Of a stretch of 64,000 nt of DNA, positions 51,649 to 60,303 are shown piece by piece. The stretch is from contig NZ_JACJSC010000003.1 in the NCBI RefSeq assembly GCF_014697575.1, forward strand, positions 248,001 through 312,000, read 5' to 3'. The notes beneath the pieces were generated by a model. The model had not been told where the DNA came from. It was given only the letters and a program-made list of their open reading frames with translations, and did not search any database. The translations under genes were made by a program, and so were the position numbers. Origin of the DNA: Planktothrix sp. FACHB-1365 (lineage in GTDB: Bacteria > Cyanobacteriota > Cyanobacteriia > Cyanobacteriales > Microcoleaceae). Every line of letters begins with the position of its first letter. The first letter of the stretch is position 1.

Positions 51649-54129
51649 ATGAAATTAAGGCAAAAAATTCGGCGATCGCTATCGAGAAATTATAAGCTTC
51701 AACTCACCACATTTACTGTCATTTATATTGCAGGGATGACTCTAGCGATAAAACTTCAGTTAATAGATCCTTTTGCTCTGGCTGTCTGGCCACCCGCCGG
51801 AATCGCTCTAGCACTAATGTTATTATTTGGGATTAGGGTTTGGCCCGGTATAGTAATTAGTTTTATATTATTAGACATCATTTTTGGCTTAGATGAATTT
51901 GATTTTACTACGTCGATCATGCCTGCAATCGGCGAAATATTACAAACCATATTTGCGGTGAAATGTTTAGATTATTTTAAGTTTGATCGCCGTTTAAATC
52001 GTTTAAGTGATGTCTTTAAGTTGATATTTTGGGGGGCGATCATTTCTACTCAAATTAAAACAATTTTGCAAGTCTCAACTATTTGTTTATTTAAAGAAGG
52101 GATGTGGAGTGATTTTGTTTGTGTATCTCCTTTAGGCGATTGGAGTAATTTTATTAATCTTTTTTGGAATTGGTGGCTAGGAAATGTTATGGGGATCTTG
52201 ATTTTTACTCCCTTAATTTTATTATATCCAGATAATCAGCTACCCGATCAGCAAGTTTTATCCGAGCCAGAATTACTGAGAAAAAGGGTAAAATCTTTTC
52301 TTTTATTGGGTATAATTACTGTTATTAGTTCCCTAATCTTTTTTCAAAAAATAGATGAACATCTTGCTAATTATCCCATAGAATATTTGCCTTTACCTTT
52401 TATTATTTGGGCAACTTTAAAATTTGATCAAAGAATCTCGATTATTGCCACATTTTTAGTATCAATGATCTCGATTTTATCAAATTTTTATGATGGTGGT
52501 CCATTTATAGCGAGAACAGGAAATATCAGCGAGGCAACTCTATTATTACAAACATTTATGGCTGTAACAACTATTACTAATCTAGTATTATTAGCTACAG
52601 TTAGTGAACGGACACAAGCAGAAAATCAGTTACAAAAATTAAATCAAGAGTTAGAAAAGCGTGTAAAGGAACGCACCGACGAATTAGCAATTGCTAAAGA
52701 AAAAGCTGAAATAGCAAATCAAGCAAAAAGTACCTTTATTGCTAATATGAGCCATGAATTGCGGAGTCCATTAAACGCAATTCTAGGTTTTTCTCAGCTG
52801 ATGTTACGCACAAAAAACTTACCTTCTGAACAATATGAAAAGGCGAAGATTATTCAGCGTAGTGGAGAATATTTATTAACTTTAATTAATAATGTTTTAG
52901 ATTTTTCTAAACTTGAAGCCAAGAAAATGACTCTGAATCAAAAGGATTTTGACCTATATCAATTGCTCGATGATTTAGAAGATATGCTCTATTTAAAAGC
53001 ATTTAATGCGGGATTAGAATTAATCTTCGATTGCGGTGAAAATTTACCTCATTATATTTACACTGATGGCGTAAAATTACGTCAAGTTTTACTGAATTTG
53101 TTGGGTAATGCGATTAAATTTACTGTCAAAGGTGAGGTAACTTTAATTGTTAATCTCAAGGACAATAAAGAGAATCAAGATTATATTTTAAATTTTCAAA
53201 TTAGCGACACAGGAAAAGGAATTTCTGAAGCAGAATTAACTAACTTATTTGAGGCTTTTTCGCAAACAGAATCAGGACGAGAAGCCCAAGAAGGAACCGG
53301 ATTAGGATTAGCTATTAGTCGTCAATTTGTGCAGTTAATGGGGGGAGATATTACCGTAGAAAGTGAATTAGGGAAAGGCACAACTTTTCAATTTTCGATT
53401 TCGGTACAATTAGGTAAAGAATTAACTAAAATTCAACAAATTAATCCTAAACGAGTATTAGCATTAGAACCGGGTCAACCGACTTACAAAATCTTGACGG
53501 TAGATGATAAAACGATTAATTGCCAATTATTAATAAAATTATTTTCACCATTAGGATTTGAAGTGAAAGCAGCTAGTAATGGAATTGAAGCGATCGCAAT
53601 TTGGCAAGAATGGCAACCTCATTTAATTTTTATGGATATGAGAATGCCTGTCATGGATGGTTATGAAGCCACTAAATATATTAAGTCAACGACTCAAGGT
53701 AATGCCACTGCAATTATAGCTTTAACTGCGAGTGTTTTAGAAGAAGAGAAAGCGATTATTTTGTCGGCTGGCTGTGACGATTTTATGCGTAAACCCTTTA
53801 AAGAATCTACAATTTTTGAGATATTAAATAAACATTTAGGAGTCAAATATATTTATGACAATATGACAGATGAGAATAGTCAAACAGGAGCAACAATTAA
53901 TGAATTACCCCGACTCACTACAGAACAATTCCAAATTATGCCCCCAGAATGGCTGCTTAAATTATATCAAGCAGTTCTCGAAGCAGATGAGCAGCAAATC
54001 ATGAAATTAATCTTAGAAATTCCCGCAACCGAAACTTCTTTCACTAAAAGCTTAACTCAACTGGTGCGTCAATTTCAATTTGAGCAAATTATTGATTTAA
54101 TAGACCCTCTCGTTGGGGATTCTAATTAA
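51649..54129 (+). CDS. MASE1 hybrid sensor histidine kinase
   Basis: An 826-residue membrane kinase. A MASE1-type integral-membrane sensor (about 15-315; FALAVWPPAGIALALMLLFGIRVWPGI, LFWNWWLGNVMGILIFTPLILL) is followed by a coiled coil, a HisKA domain with phospho-His369 in NMSHELRSPLNAILGFSQ, a HATPase domain (VLLNLLGNAIKFT, GTGLGLAI) and a receiver domain with Asp663 in LIFMDMRMPVMDGYE. About 100 residues follow with no recognised motif. The ligand of MASE1 is not known in general. No response regulator or output gene is adjacent. Confidence 0.95.
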   Translation: MKLRQKIRRSLSRNYKLQLTTFTVIYIAGMTLAIKLQLIDPFALAVWPPAGIALALMLLFGIRVWPGIVISFILLDIIFGLDEFDFTTSIMPAIGEILQTIFAVKCLDYFKFDRRLNRLSDVFKLIFWGAIISTQIKTILQVSTICLFKEGMWSDFVCVSPLGDWSNFINLFWNWWLGNVMGILIFTPLILLYPDNQLPDQQVLSEPELLRKRVKSFLLLGIITVISSLIFFQKIDEHLANYPIEYLPLPFIIWATLKFDQRISIIATFLVSMISILSNFYDGGPFIARTGNISEATLLLQTFMAVTTITNLVLLATVSERTQAENQLQKLNQELEKRVKERTDELAIAKEKAEIANQAKSTFIANMSHELRSPLNAILGFSQLMLRTKNLPSEQYEKAKIIQRSGEYLLTLINNVLDFSKLEAKKMTLNQKDFDLYQLLDDLEDMLYLKAFNAGLELIFDCGENLPHYIYTDGVKLRQVLLNLLGNAIKFTVKGEVTLIVNLKDNKENQDYILNFQISDTGKGISEAELTNLFEAFSQTESGREAQEGTGLGLAISRQFVQLMGGDITVESELGKGTTFQFSISVQLGKELTKIQQINPKRVLALEPGQPTYKILTVDDKTINCQLLIKLFSPLGFEVKAASNGIEAIAIWQEWQPHLIFMDMRMPVMDGYEATKYIKSTTQGNATAIIALTASVLEEEKAIILSAGCDDFMRKPFKESTIFEILNKHLGVKYIYDNMTDENSQTGATINELPRLTTEQFQIMPPEWLLKLYQAVLEADEQQIMKLILEIPATETSFTKSLTQLVRQFQFEQIIDLIDPLVGDSN

Positions 54130-54328
54130 TTACAGTGGTACAGGCTTCTAGCCTGTAGCCACAGGTTTGATAACTTAAATTGTTATAAATGCAATTTTCG
54201 CTAGAGATAATATCTGATGGCCCCATAACGATAATTTTCCCATTTTCAAGTTCTAATTGGTAATCCTGTCCAGCTTCTGAGAGAGTTGCTTGTAAGTTTT
54301 CTAAATCTTTTATTGTCATTAGTGTCAT
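54122..54328 (-). pseudogene. Uma2-family protein remnant, truncated by a hairpin repeat
   Basis: The first ~43 residues (TIKDLENLQATLSEAGQDYQLELENGKIIVMGPSDIISSE) match the N-terminus of Uma2/DUF820 PD-(D/E)XK-like proteins, usually about 190 residues. The remaining 25 residues are unrelated and come partly from a hairpin (ACAGGCT-tct-AGCCTGT, 54140-54156, flanked by GTGG/CCAC), so the catalytic core is missing. The end overlaps the stop region of the MASE1 kinase gene by 8 bp. I call it a remnant of an intact uma2 gene. Confidence 0.75.
54140..54156. repeat. ACAGGCT/AGCCTGT hairpin inside the Uma2 remnant
   Basis: A 7-bp perfect stem with a TCT loop, with flanking GTGG/CCAC adding outer pairing. 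It lies at the boundary where similarity to Uma2 stops. Confidence 0.6.
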
Positions 54329-54512
54329 GAGAAAAATCTCCTTATCTAACTGAATTAATTAATATTATATCTCTAAATTTAGGGAAAAATAAGTATTTGT
54401 ACTATAGATCTAGGGAAATTTATGTAGTACAGTACGTTACTTTTTTTTTGGAAGTGCGGAATCTGGGATATAATGCAGTTAATCTTATTCATGCGATCGC
54501 AGAGGCAAATCT

Positions 54513-55124
54513 ATGTTCAAAAATATTGCGGCGGATGCTTTGGGTATAAGTGATATTGGTGCTGTCATCAAACCCGCAGACTATAACAAAGTAGATACCG
54601 ATGATTATATCATCCATGAAGAAGGGGAAAAAATCTATTTTCTAATTAAGTCAAAAACCGATGAATATTGCTTTACTAATCGCGCTTTGATTCATCTGGA
54701 TGGTACTTCTGCTATGAGCAAAAAACGCTTGCTTCACCGCTATAATTACAGTCACCATATCATTAAAAATGTCAAGCTTGAAACAGCAGGAACATTGGAT
54801 ATGGACATTGAAATTAAATTTACGATGGGTGAGCATTCCTATTCTATTGATGTTGGTAAAGCTTTTATTGAAAAACTTAAAGACTTGTATAAAGCCTTAA
54901 TTAAAATTTCGGAAATTCAACAGGAAAACGCCATTCATTATGAATATGCTAAAACTAGCTTAAATACAGCAACAAACGCCGTTAACCGTTCGACAACTGC
55001 CTCCGCTTTAGAAGAACAATTTAAAGCCATTAACCAGTATGCTTTTCAGTGGCTCGAACAAGCTCATAAAACTTATGTTCGGAAAGAATTTGGCGATATT
55101 TTTGAGAAATTTATTAACAATTAA
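54513..55124 (+). CDS. PH-domain protein, YvbH-like
   Basis: A 203-residue soluble protein strongly resembling Bacillus YvbH as I remember it: FKNIAADALGISDIGAVIKP, DDYIIHEEGEKIYFLIKSKTDEYCFTNRALIHLDG, ETAGTLDMDIEIKFTMGEHSYSIDV. Residues about 1-125 form the bacterial PH domain (bPH) and about 130-200 a helical oligomerisation region. Function is unknown; such bPH proteins are thought to be protein-binding scaffolds. An AGAGG site and a HIP1 octamer sit just before the ATG. The close likeness to a Firmicutes protein suggests transfer. Confidence 0.88.
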   Translation: MFKNIAADALGISDIGAVIKPADYNKVDTDDYIIHEEGEKIYFLIKSKTDEYCFTNRALIHLDGTSAMSKKRLLHRYNYSHHIIKNVKLETAGTLDMDIEIKFTMGEHSYSIDVGKAFIEKLKDLYKALIKISEIQQENAIHYEYAKTSLNTATNAVNRSTTASALEEQFKAINQYAFQWLEQAHKTYVRKEFGDIFEKFINN

Positions 55125-55161
55125 AGCCGGGATGAGTTATTATAGCACTTCTAAATAGGTC

Positions 55162-55202
55162 GTAATATTTTATTGTAGGGGTTGGGTCTCCCAACCCTTA
55201 CA
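55162..55202. repeat. Repeat with GTAATATTTTATTG end and TGTAGGGGTTGGG hairpin
   Basis: The 21-bp start is identical to that at 35016-35036. A 13-bp inverted pair with one mismatch, TGTAGGGGTTGGG (55174-55186) and CCCAACCCTTACA (55190-55202), makes a strong hairpin. The 250 bp to the next gene contain no credible frame. Confidence 0.8.
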
Positions 55203-55451
55203 GTTATTTTTCACAAATCAAAAAAGTTAAGAGTAGAGGAACGCTATCTTAATACCAAGCCAAATGATGGTGTTGATGCTCTTGCTGTCAATGAAAGTAG
55301 CAATAATGATCTAAATCACCACAATCCTTATATTTTAATTAATAAACTTCTGTCTATTCTCTGTTATCCTCTATGGTATTATAATCAAAGCTATTAATTC
55401 TAGTGTCAAGATAAATTGTATCATTTATAACTCAAAGGAAAATTAAATATT

Positions 55452-56402
55452 GTGGGAACTCGAATTAAAAACTTACAAGTCACAAGAGTCGTAGATGGGG
55501 ACACTATCAAAGTGTTACTCAATGATAAGCGGGAATTTTTAAGACTCGATTGTGTGGATACAGAAGAAATACTCAACCATGATTCTAAACCTCGAACTAA
55601 TGCCGGAATTGCTGCGGCAGAAATGGCACAACAATATTTTACAAATGAACATGGTTTTTTAACCCAAGTTGATATTGAATTTGATGGCAATGAACCCGCA
55701 GAAGTCTGTTTAGAAAAATATCGAGATCATCACGGACGATTAATTTGTTATGTTCATAAATATGGAGAAAACTTTAATTTAAAGTTAATTAAGGAAGGGT
55801 GGAGTCCTTATTATATTAAATATGGACATTCTCGCTTATATCATCAAGAAATGATGGAAGCTGAAGCCGAAGCCCAAGCTTATAATCGCATGATTTGGAA
55901 TCCTCAAACCAATGAACACAGTGGGTTTAGAAACTATACAATTTTAATGCCTTGGTGGTCATTAAGAGCTTCAATTGTAGATGATTTTCGTCGCTATGGA
56001 CAACCCAATGGTGTGTTATCCGTGCGTTTAGATTATCCTAAAATTTTACTCGCCGCCATGAAACAACAATGGGTAACTATTTTCTGTGATTTACAAGATG
56101 GAATTACCAAATGGATCGGGAATAGTGCTATTATTCATACGGGAACAAAAGACCACAATTTGAAATTATGGATTCCTGAAGCCACCGATGAAAAATATGC
56201 TCCCCTGGTTTATTTAATTAATAAACGGTATACCGGGTTAGGACGCGGCTATATTTATGTTAGTGGACAGGTGACGATGTATCGAGATAAACCCGAAATC
56301 ACCTTAACCAGTTTGCAACAATTATCGGATTTTTGTCCGATTTTTCAAACGACAAGTTCGACAAATTCCCCGACTTTCATTTACAATAAAACCCAGAACT
56401 GA
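55452..56402 (+). CDS. Staphylococcal-nuclease-like (thermonuclease) protein with C-terminal OB-like domain
   Basis: A 316-residue protein. Residues about 6-150 are an SNase fold: VTRVVDGDTIKVLLN, the Arg in FLRLDCVDTEE, and YRDHHGRLICYVH with the second catalytic-type Arg, so Ca2+-dependent nuclease activity is plausible. The C-terminal half (about 185-300) resembles an OB-fold (GYIYVSGQVTMYRDKPEITLTSLQQLS), which could bind nucleic acid. No signal peptide is visible, unlike secreted thermonucleases, so a cytoplasmic role is likely. It starts with GTG preceded by AAAGGA. The following FMN-reductase gene begins 13 bp after the stop. Confidence 0.85.
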   Translation: MGTRIKNLQVTRVVDGDTIKVLLNDKREFLRLDCVDTEEILNHDSKPRTNAGIAAAEMAQQYFTNEHGFLTQVDIEFDGNEPAEVCLEKYRDHHGRLICYVHKYGENFNLKLIKEGWSPYYIKYGHSRLYHQEMMEAEAEAQAYNRMIWNPQTNEHSGFRNYTILMPWWSLRASIVDDFRRYGQPNGVLSVRLDYPKILLAAMKQQWVTIFCDLQDGITKWIGNSAIIHTGTKDHNLKLWIPEATDEKYAPLVYLINKRYTGLGRGYIYVSGQVTMYRDKPEITLTSLQQLSDFCPIFQTTSSTNSPTFIYNKTQN

Positions 56403-56415
56403 TGAGGATAAAATC

Positions 56416-56997
56416 ATGGCAAATTCCCCCAAAATTCTCGCGTTTGCTGGTAGTGCTAGAGAAGCCTCTGTGAATAAAAAGTTAGTTCAAATTGCCGCAG
56501 CCGGGGCAAAAGCAGCCGGGGCAGAAGTGACTTATATTGATTTGCGGAATTTACCGATGCCCTTATTTGATGAAGATTTAGAAGCGCAACAAGGAATTCC
56601 GGCGACTGTTCGTGAATTTAAAGACTTAATGTTAGCTCATCAAGGCTTATTAATTGCCTGTCCTGAGTATAATAGTTCAATTACGCCGTTATTAAAAAAT
56701 GCCATTGATTGGGCATCTCGTCCTGAACCTAATTTACCCGGATTAGCTTGTTTTAACAATAAAGTTGCAGCCCTTATGAGTGCATCTCCTGGAGGGTTTG
56801 GAGGAATGCGAGGCTTAGTTCATGTTCGGGCAATTTTAGAAAGTATTGGGGTGTTAGTTATTCCTGAACAACGTTCAATTTCTAAGGCGTTTGAAGCCTT
56901 TAATCAAGATGGCAATTTGAAAGATCCCCAACAACAGCAGGATGTTGAAAATTTAGGGGCGAAAGTAACAACTTTATTAATGAAACTTTCAGCTTAA
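56416..56997 (+). CDS. NAD(P)H-dependent FMN reductase (flavodoxin-like)
   Basis: A 193-residue flavodoxin-like reductase with ILAFAGSAREASVNKKLVQIAA (phosphate-binding loop), DLRNLPMPLFDEDLEAQQG, and the CPEYNSSITPLLKNAIDWASRP motif of the YieF/ArsH-like NADPH-dependent FMN reductase superfamily. It should reduce FMN, quinones or metals using NAD(P)H; the substrate is not visible. An AGGATAAA ribosome-binding site precedes the ATG; it is probably cotranscribed with the nuclease gene 13 bp upstream. Confidence 0.92.
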   Translation: MANSPKILAFAGSAREASVNKKLVQIAAAGAKAAGAEVTYIDLRNLPMPLFDEDLEAQQGIPATVREFKDLMLAHQGLLIACPEYNSSITPLLKNAIDWASRPEPNLPGLACFNNKVAALMSASPGGFGGMRGLVHVRAILESIGVLVIPEQRSISKAFEAFNQDGNLKDPQQQQDVENLGAKVTTLLMKLSA

Positions 56998-57009
56998 ATT
57001 GTTGTTTTA

Positions 57010-57028
57010 AGGTGGGTTCTTCCCACCT
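57010..57028. repeat. AGGTGGG/CCCACCT hairpin between the FMN reductase and SOUL genes
   Basis: A 7-bp perfect stem with a TTCTT loop, 13 bp after the FMN-reductase stop and 12 bp before the next ATG. No T-tract. Confidence 0.65.
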
Positions 57029-57039
57029 AGTTTGAGATT

Positions 57040-57555
57040 ATGGCTTCTTTACCAGACGGATTTCCACAACCCACTCCCGTTGGAGTGATTGAAGTTAAAC
57101 AATATCCCGCTTATCGAGGAGTAACCTATTTACATCAAGGGGATTTAACTCAAGCCACTCGCAGGGCATTTAATCCCCTATTTCAACATATTAGTAGCAA
57201 CAATATTTCCATGACAACCCCTGTAGAAGCTCGGTATTTACAGGAGTCTGAATCTATCAATCAAGCCGAGGTTTCTTTTCTCTATTCTCATCCTGAAATT
57301 ACCCCTCAACAAATACAATCTGATGTCAATGTCACCGATACCCCAACGATGAAAGTCGTCAGTATTGGTATCCAAGGCGCTTATACTTGGGAAAGTTATC
57401 AAATTCATTTACAACGGTTAAAAAATTGGTTAAAACAACATCCTGAATATGAAATAATTGGTTCTCCTCGTCGATTATTTTATAACTCTCCCATGACCCC
57501 TGAACATTTAAAATATAGTGAGGTGCAAATTCCAATTCAGGATTCTTTAACATAA
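57040..57555 (+). CDS. SOUL heme-binding family protein
   Basis: A 171-residue soluble protein with the SOUL/HEBP pattern: YPAYRGVTYLHQGDLTQATRRAFNPLFQHISSNNISMTTPVEARY and the PTMKVVSIGIQGAYTWESYQIHLQRLKNWLKQHPEYEIIGSPRRLFYNSPM C-terminus. Family members bind haem or tetrapyrroles weakly and may buffer them; substrate and partner are not evident here. It shares a strand with the FMN reductase and nuclease genes. Confidence 0.9.
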   Translation: MASLPDGFPQPTPVGVIEVKQYPAYRGVTYLHQGDLTQATRRAFNPLFQHISSNNISMTTPVEARYLQESESINQAEVSFLYSHPEITPQQIQSDVNVTDTPTMKVVSIGIQGAYTWESYQIHLQRLKNWLKQHPEYEIIGSPRRLFYNSPMTPEHLKYSEVQIPIQDSLT

Positions 57556-57678
57556 AATATCATAATTCTTCAATTCATCTTATTCTTCTTTCTTTGGATA
57601 GATGTTGAATCCGTTCAGATTCAATAATACTGGAAGGTACAAACCCATCTATTTAATCTAGCTCCTACTAATATCCCC

Positions 57679-59634
57679 ATGTCAAATACAGTCTTTCCTC
57701 CCCAAACCACATCCCCCAAAGAAGAAGTTTCTAGCGTTGAAGCTCAAAGTGAAATTCAGGAACTTGTTCAAGACCATAAGGCGGAATTTGATATTGATTT
57801 AGAGTTTCTTTATACCCGTGATATTGAATTTCGCCAAGAAACGATTTATTTTATTGTTGTAGATCGATTTTATGACGGTGATCCCAATAATAGTGAAGGC
57901 CCTAATCCTGAACTTTATGATCCACAACAACAAGATTGGGGTAAATATTGGGGAGGTGATTTACAAGGAGTTATTGATAAACTTGATTATTTAAAAAACT
58001 TAGGAGTAACGGCAATTTGGTTAACCCCTTTATTTGAACAAATCGAAGATTTATTCTGTGAAACGGCGGCAGTTCATGGCTATTGGACAAGCGATTTTAA
58101 ACGCTTGAATCCCCGTTTTATTGGTAAAGATGAAAACCCTTCTCTGAATGCGACTCAAGACACCCGCAACACAACTTTTGATCGCTTAATCGAAGAAATT
58201 CATAGTCGTAATATGAAGTTGATTTTAGATATTGTGTGTAATCATAGTAACCCCGATATTAGTGGAAAAAAAGGAATATTATATGATGATGGAGTCAAAA
58301 TTGCAGATTTTAATAATGATGAAAAGAACTGGTATCATCATTATGGAGAAGTCAAGAATTGGGAAGATGAATGGCAAGTCATGAATTGTGAATTATCAGG
58401 ATTAGCAACTTTTAATGAAAATAATATTGAATACCGAAATTATATCAAATCTGCCATTAAACAATGGTTAGATCGAGGAGTTGATGCGTTACGGGTTGAT
58501 ACGGTTAAACATATGCCAATTTGGTTTTGGCAGGAATTTAACGCCGATATCAAAACCTACAGACCCGATGTTTTTATCTTTGGTGAGTGGATTTATTCGA
58601 GTCCAGAACAAGATCGATCTGTGGAATTTGCAAATGAGTCTGGAATGTCGATTTTAGACTTTGGATTTTGTGTTGCAATTCGTCGAGCATTAGGCGCATT
58701 TGAAGAAGCCGGATTTCACTTAATTCAAGATGTTTTAGATTTGGATCATCGCTATTATAGTTCAACGGAATTGATTACATTTATCGATAATCACGATATG
58801 CACCGATTCCAAACCTTAAATCCTGATCCTGAAATTTTGCAAATGGCGATCGCTTTAATTATGACATCTCGTGGCATTCCTTGTGTTTATTATGGCACAG
58901 AACAATTCCTTCATAATGATACCAATGGAGACGGAAATCCCTATGGAAATAATGACCCCTATAATCGTCCGATGATGGAAACTTGGGATACGGATTCTCC
59001 CCTTTATCGAGAGCTTCGATTATTATCAGGTTTAAGACGCTTAAATCCTGCCGTATCATTAGGAAGTCAATGGCAAAAATATATTACTCCTGATGTTTAC
59101 TGTTATGTTCGTCGCTATCGAGATTGTCTGTTATTTGTAGCCATGAATCGCGGAGAAATGGTAACTCTTGAAGAAGTCGAAACCGAGTTAAATGATGGAG
59201 AACATACGGATGTCATGTCTAAGAATAAATATGAAGTCAAAGACGGAAAACTTTATAACCTAGAACTCGCTTCTAAACAGGTCATTGTTTTGTCTCAAGT
59301 CGGGGAACGTTTGAAAGCACAAACCATTGTTCGAGTCCAATTAAACGGAATTCAAACTCAACCCGGAGAACGAGTGGTTGTCATTGGGGATTGTCCTGAA
59401 TTAGGGAATTGGGATATTGCCAAAGCTTATCCTTTAGAATATATCAATACTAACACTTGGTTTGGGGAAATTCCTTTTAATGAAAGCGCCGGAAAATTGA
59501 TTAATTATAAATATGCAATTTTACGAGAAGGAACATCCCCATTACGCGAAAATTTAGTATCTCGTCGTTGGGTTATTGCCAATGAAGGTATTGTTAAATG
59601 GCGGGATCTTTGGGCATCTGGACGAGAATCATAA
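57679..59634 (+). CDS. GH13 alpha-amylase family enzyme with C-terminal CBM20
   Basis: A 651-residue glucan-acting enzyme. After an acidic N-terminal leader (about 1-45) the GH13 barrel starts with FRQETIYFIVVDRFYDGDPNNS; it has DIVCNHSN, the nucleophile in GVDALRVDTVKHMP, the acid/base Glu in VFIFGEWIYSS and FIDNHDMHRF. Residues about 555-650 form a CBM20 starch-binding domain (RVQLNGIQTQPGERVVVIGDCPELGNWDIAKAYPLEY). No signal peptide is seen, so it probably acts on intracellular glycogen or starch-like granules. Exact cleavage or transfer specificity is unclear. Heptamer repeats begin right after the stop. Confidence 0.93.
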   Translation: MSNTVFPPQTTSPKEEVSSVEAQSEIQELVQDHKAEFDIDLEFLYTRDIEFRQETIYFIVVDRFYDGDPNNSEGPNPELYDPQQQDWGKYWGGDLQGVIDKLDYLKNLGVTAIWLTPLFEQIEDLFCETAAVHGYWTSDFKRLNPRFIGKDENPSLNATQDTRNTTFDRLIEEIHSRNMKLILDIVCNHSNPDISGKKGILYDDGVKIADFNNDEKNWYHHYGEVKNWEDEWQVMNCELSGLATFNENNIEYRNYIKSAIKQWLDRGVDALRVDTVKHMPIWFWQEFNADIKTYRPDVFIFGEWIYSSPEQDRSVEFANESGMSILDFGFCVAIRRALGAFEEAGFHLIQDVLDLDHRYYSSTELITFIDNHDMHRFQTLNPDPEILQMAIALIMTSRGIPCVYYGTEQFLHNDTNGDGNPYGNNDPYNRPMMETWDTDSPLYRELRLLSGLRRLNPAVSLGSQWQKYITPDVYCYVRRYRDCLLFVAMNRGEMVTLEEVETELNDGEHTDVMSKNKYEVKDGKLYNLELASKQVIVLSQVGERLKAQTIVRVQLNGIQTQPGERVVVIGDCPELGNWDIAKAYPLEYINTNTWFGEIPFNESAGKLINYKYAILREGTSPLRENLVSRRWVIANEGIVKWRDLWASGRES

Positions 59635-59667
59635 ATCAGTTATCAGTTGTCAGTTATCAGTTATCAA
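59635..59667. repeat. Tandem heptamer TTATCAG-type after the GH13-CBM20 gene
   Basis: Partial ATCAG then TTATCAG, TTGTCAG, TTATCAG, TTATCAA: the same unit as at 35831-35871 and 51417-51444, with one substituted unit. Confidence 0.9.
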
Positions 59668-59685
59668 GTCCCCTGCTTAGAAGTG

Positions 59686-60102
59686 CTATTTCTGATCTGT
59701 AATTAACAGCCGATAAGGATTTTGATTTTGTTGACGATCACCGATATAAATGTTATAATTACCTTGGGTTCCGTAACCTGAATATTGTAAAATTCCACTG
59801 TTGGCAGAACCCTCTGGTAACATACAATAACGTCCGCTAGGGCCATCAATTAATAATGTAGGTGAACCAGAGGTTGTTACCATCACTCGCCAATACGGTA
59901 AATCTTCAGTAATTTCAATAATATGATTGGGGGTTTGAGCAATAAATCCGCAATCTTGACTATTAACAGGCCCTCCAGAAGTACCTGATAAGGAAAGAGA
60001 ACCCCCTTGGGTCATTTGTTGCCGATCAGCCCAAGCGTTGGGTGCTAAAGCTAAAACCATCCCGAAAACACATCCTAACACTGTTAAATTGCGTAGTTTC
60101 AT
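59686..60102 (-). CDS. Small exported protein of unknown function
   Basis: A 138-residue protein with a Sec signal peptide (MKLRNLTVLGCVFGMVLALAPNAWA, cleavage after AWA). The mature ~113 residues are beta-rich (SLSLSGTSGGPVNSQDCGFIAQTPNHIIEITEDLPYWRVMVTTSG, SGILQYSGYGTQGNYNIYIG) with two Cys that could form a disulfide, a size and pattern like small periplasmic beta-sandwich proteins. An AGGAG site precedes the ATG. Function unknown. Confidence 0.78.
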   Translation of the reverse strand: MKLRNLTVLGCVFGMVLALAPNAWADRQQMTQGGSLSLSGTSGGPVNSQDCGFIAQTPNHIIEITEDLPYWRVMVTTSGSPTLLIDGPSGRYCMLPEGSANSGILQYSGYGTQGNYNIYIGDRQQNQNPYRLLITDQK

Positions 60103-60303
60103 TTTTAAGCTTCTCCTGAAGTCAGTAAACCCTATTTAAACCATACTGACAAAAAATTAGGCTTACAGGTTCATTTGTTACTCTTAATACCTTGATGTGA
60201 ATTGATACTGCATAAGTGATCTAGGGCTAGACATATATTCAATTAACCGTTTTCCAATTCCCACAACCTATTACAGGGATTAACATTTGGGTTAAGTCTG
60301 GCT

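Noticed and set aside
55182-55397. 71-codon frame starting in a hairpin repeat
   Set aside because: Its first residues are translated from the GTAATATTTTATTG-type repeat and no family or ribosome-binding site supports it.
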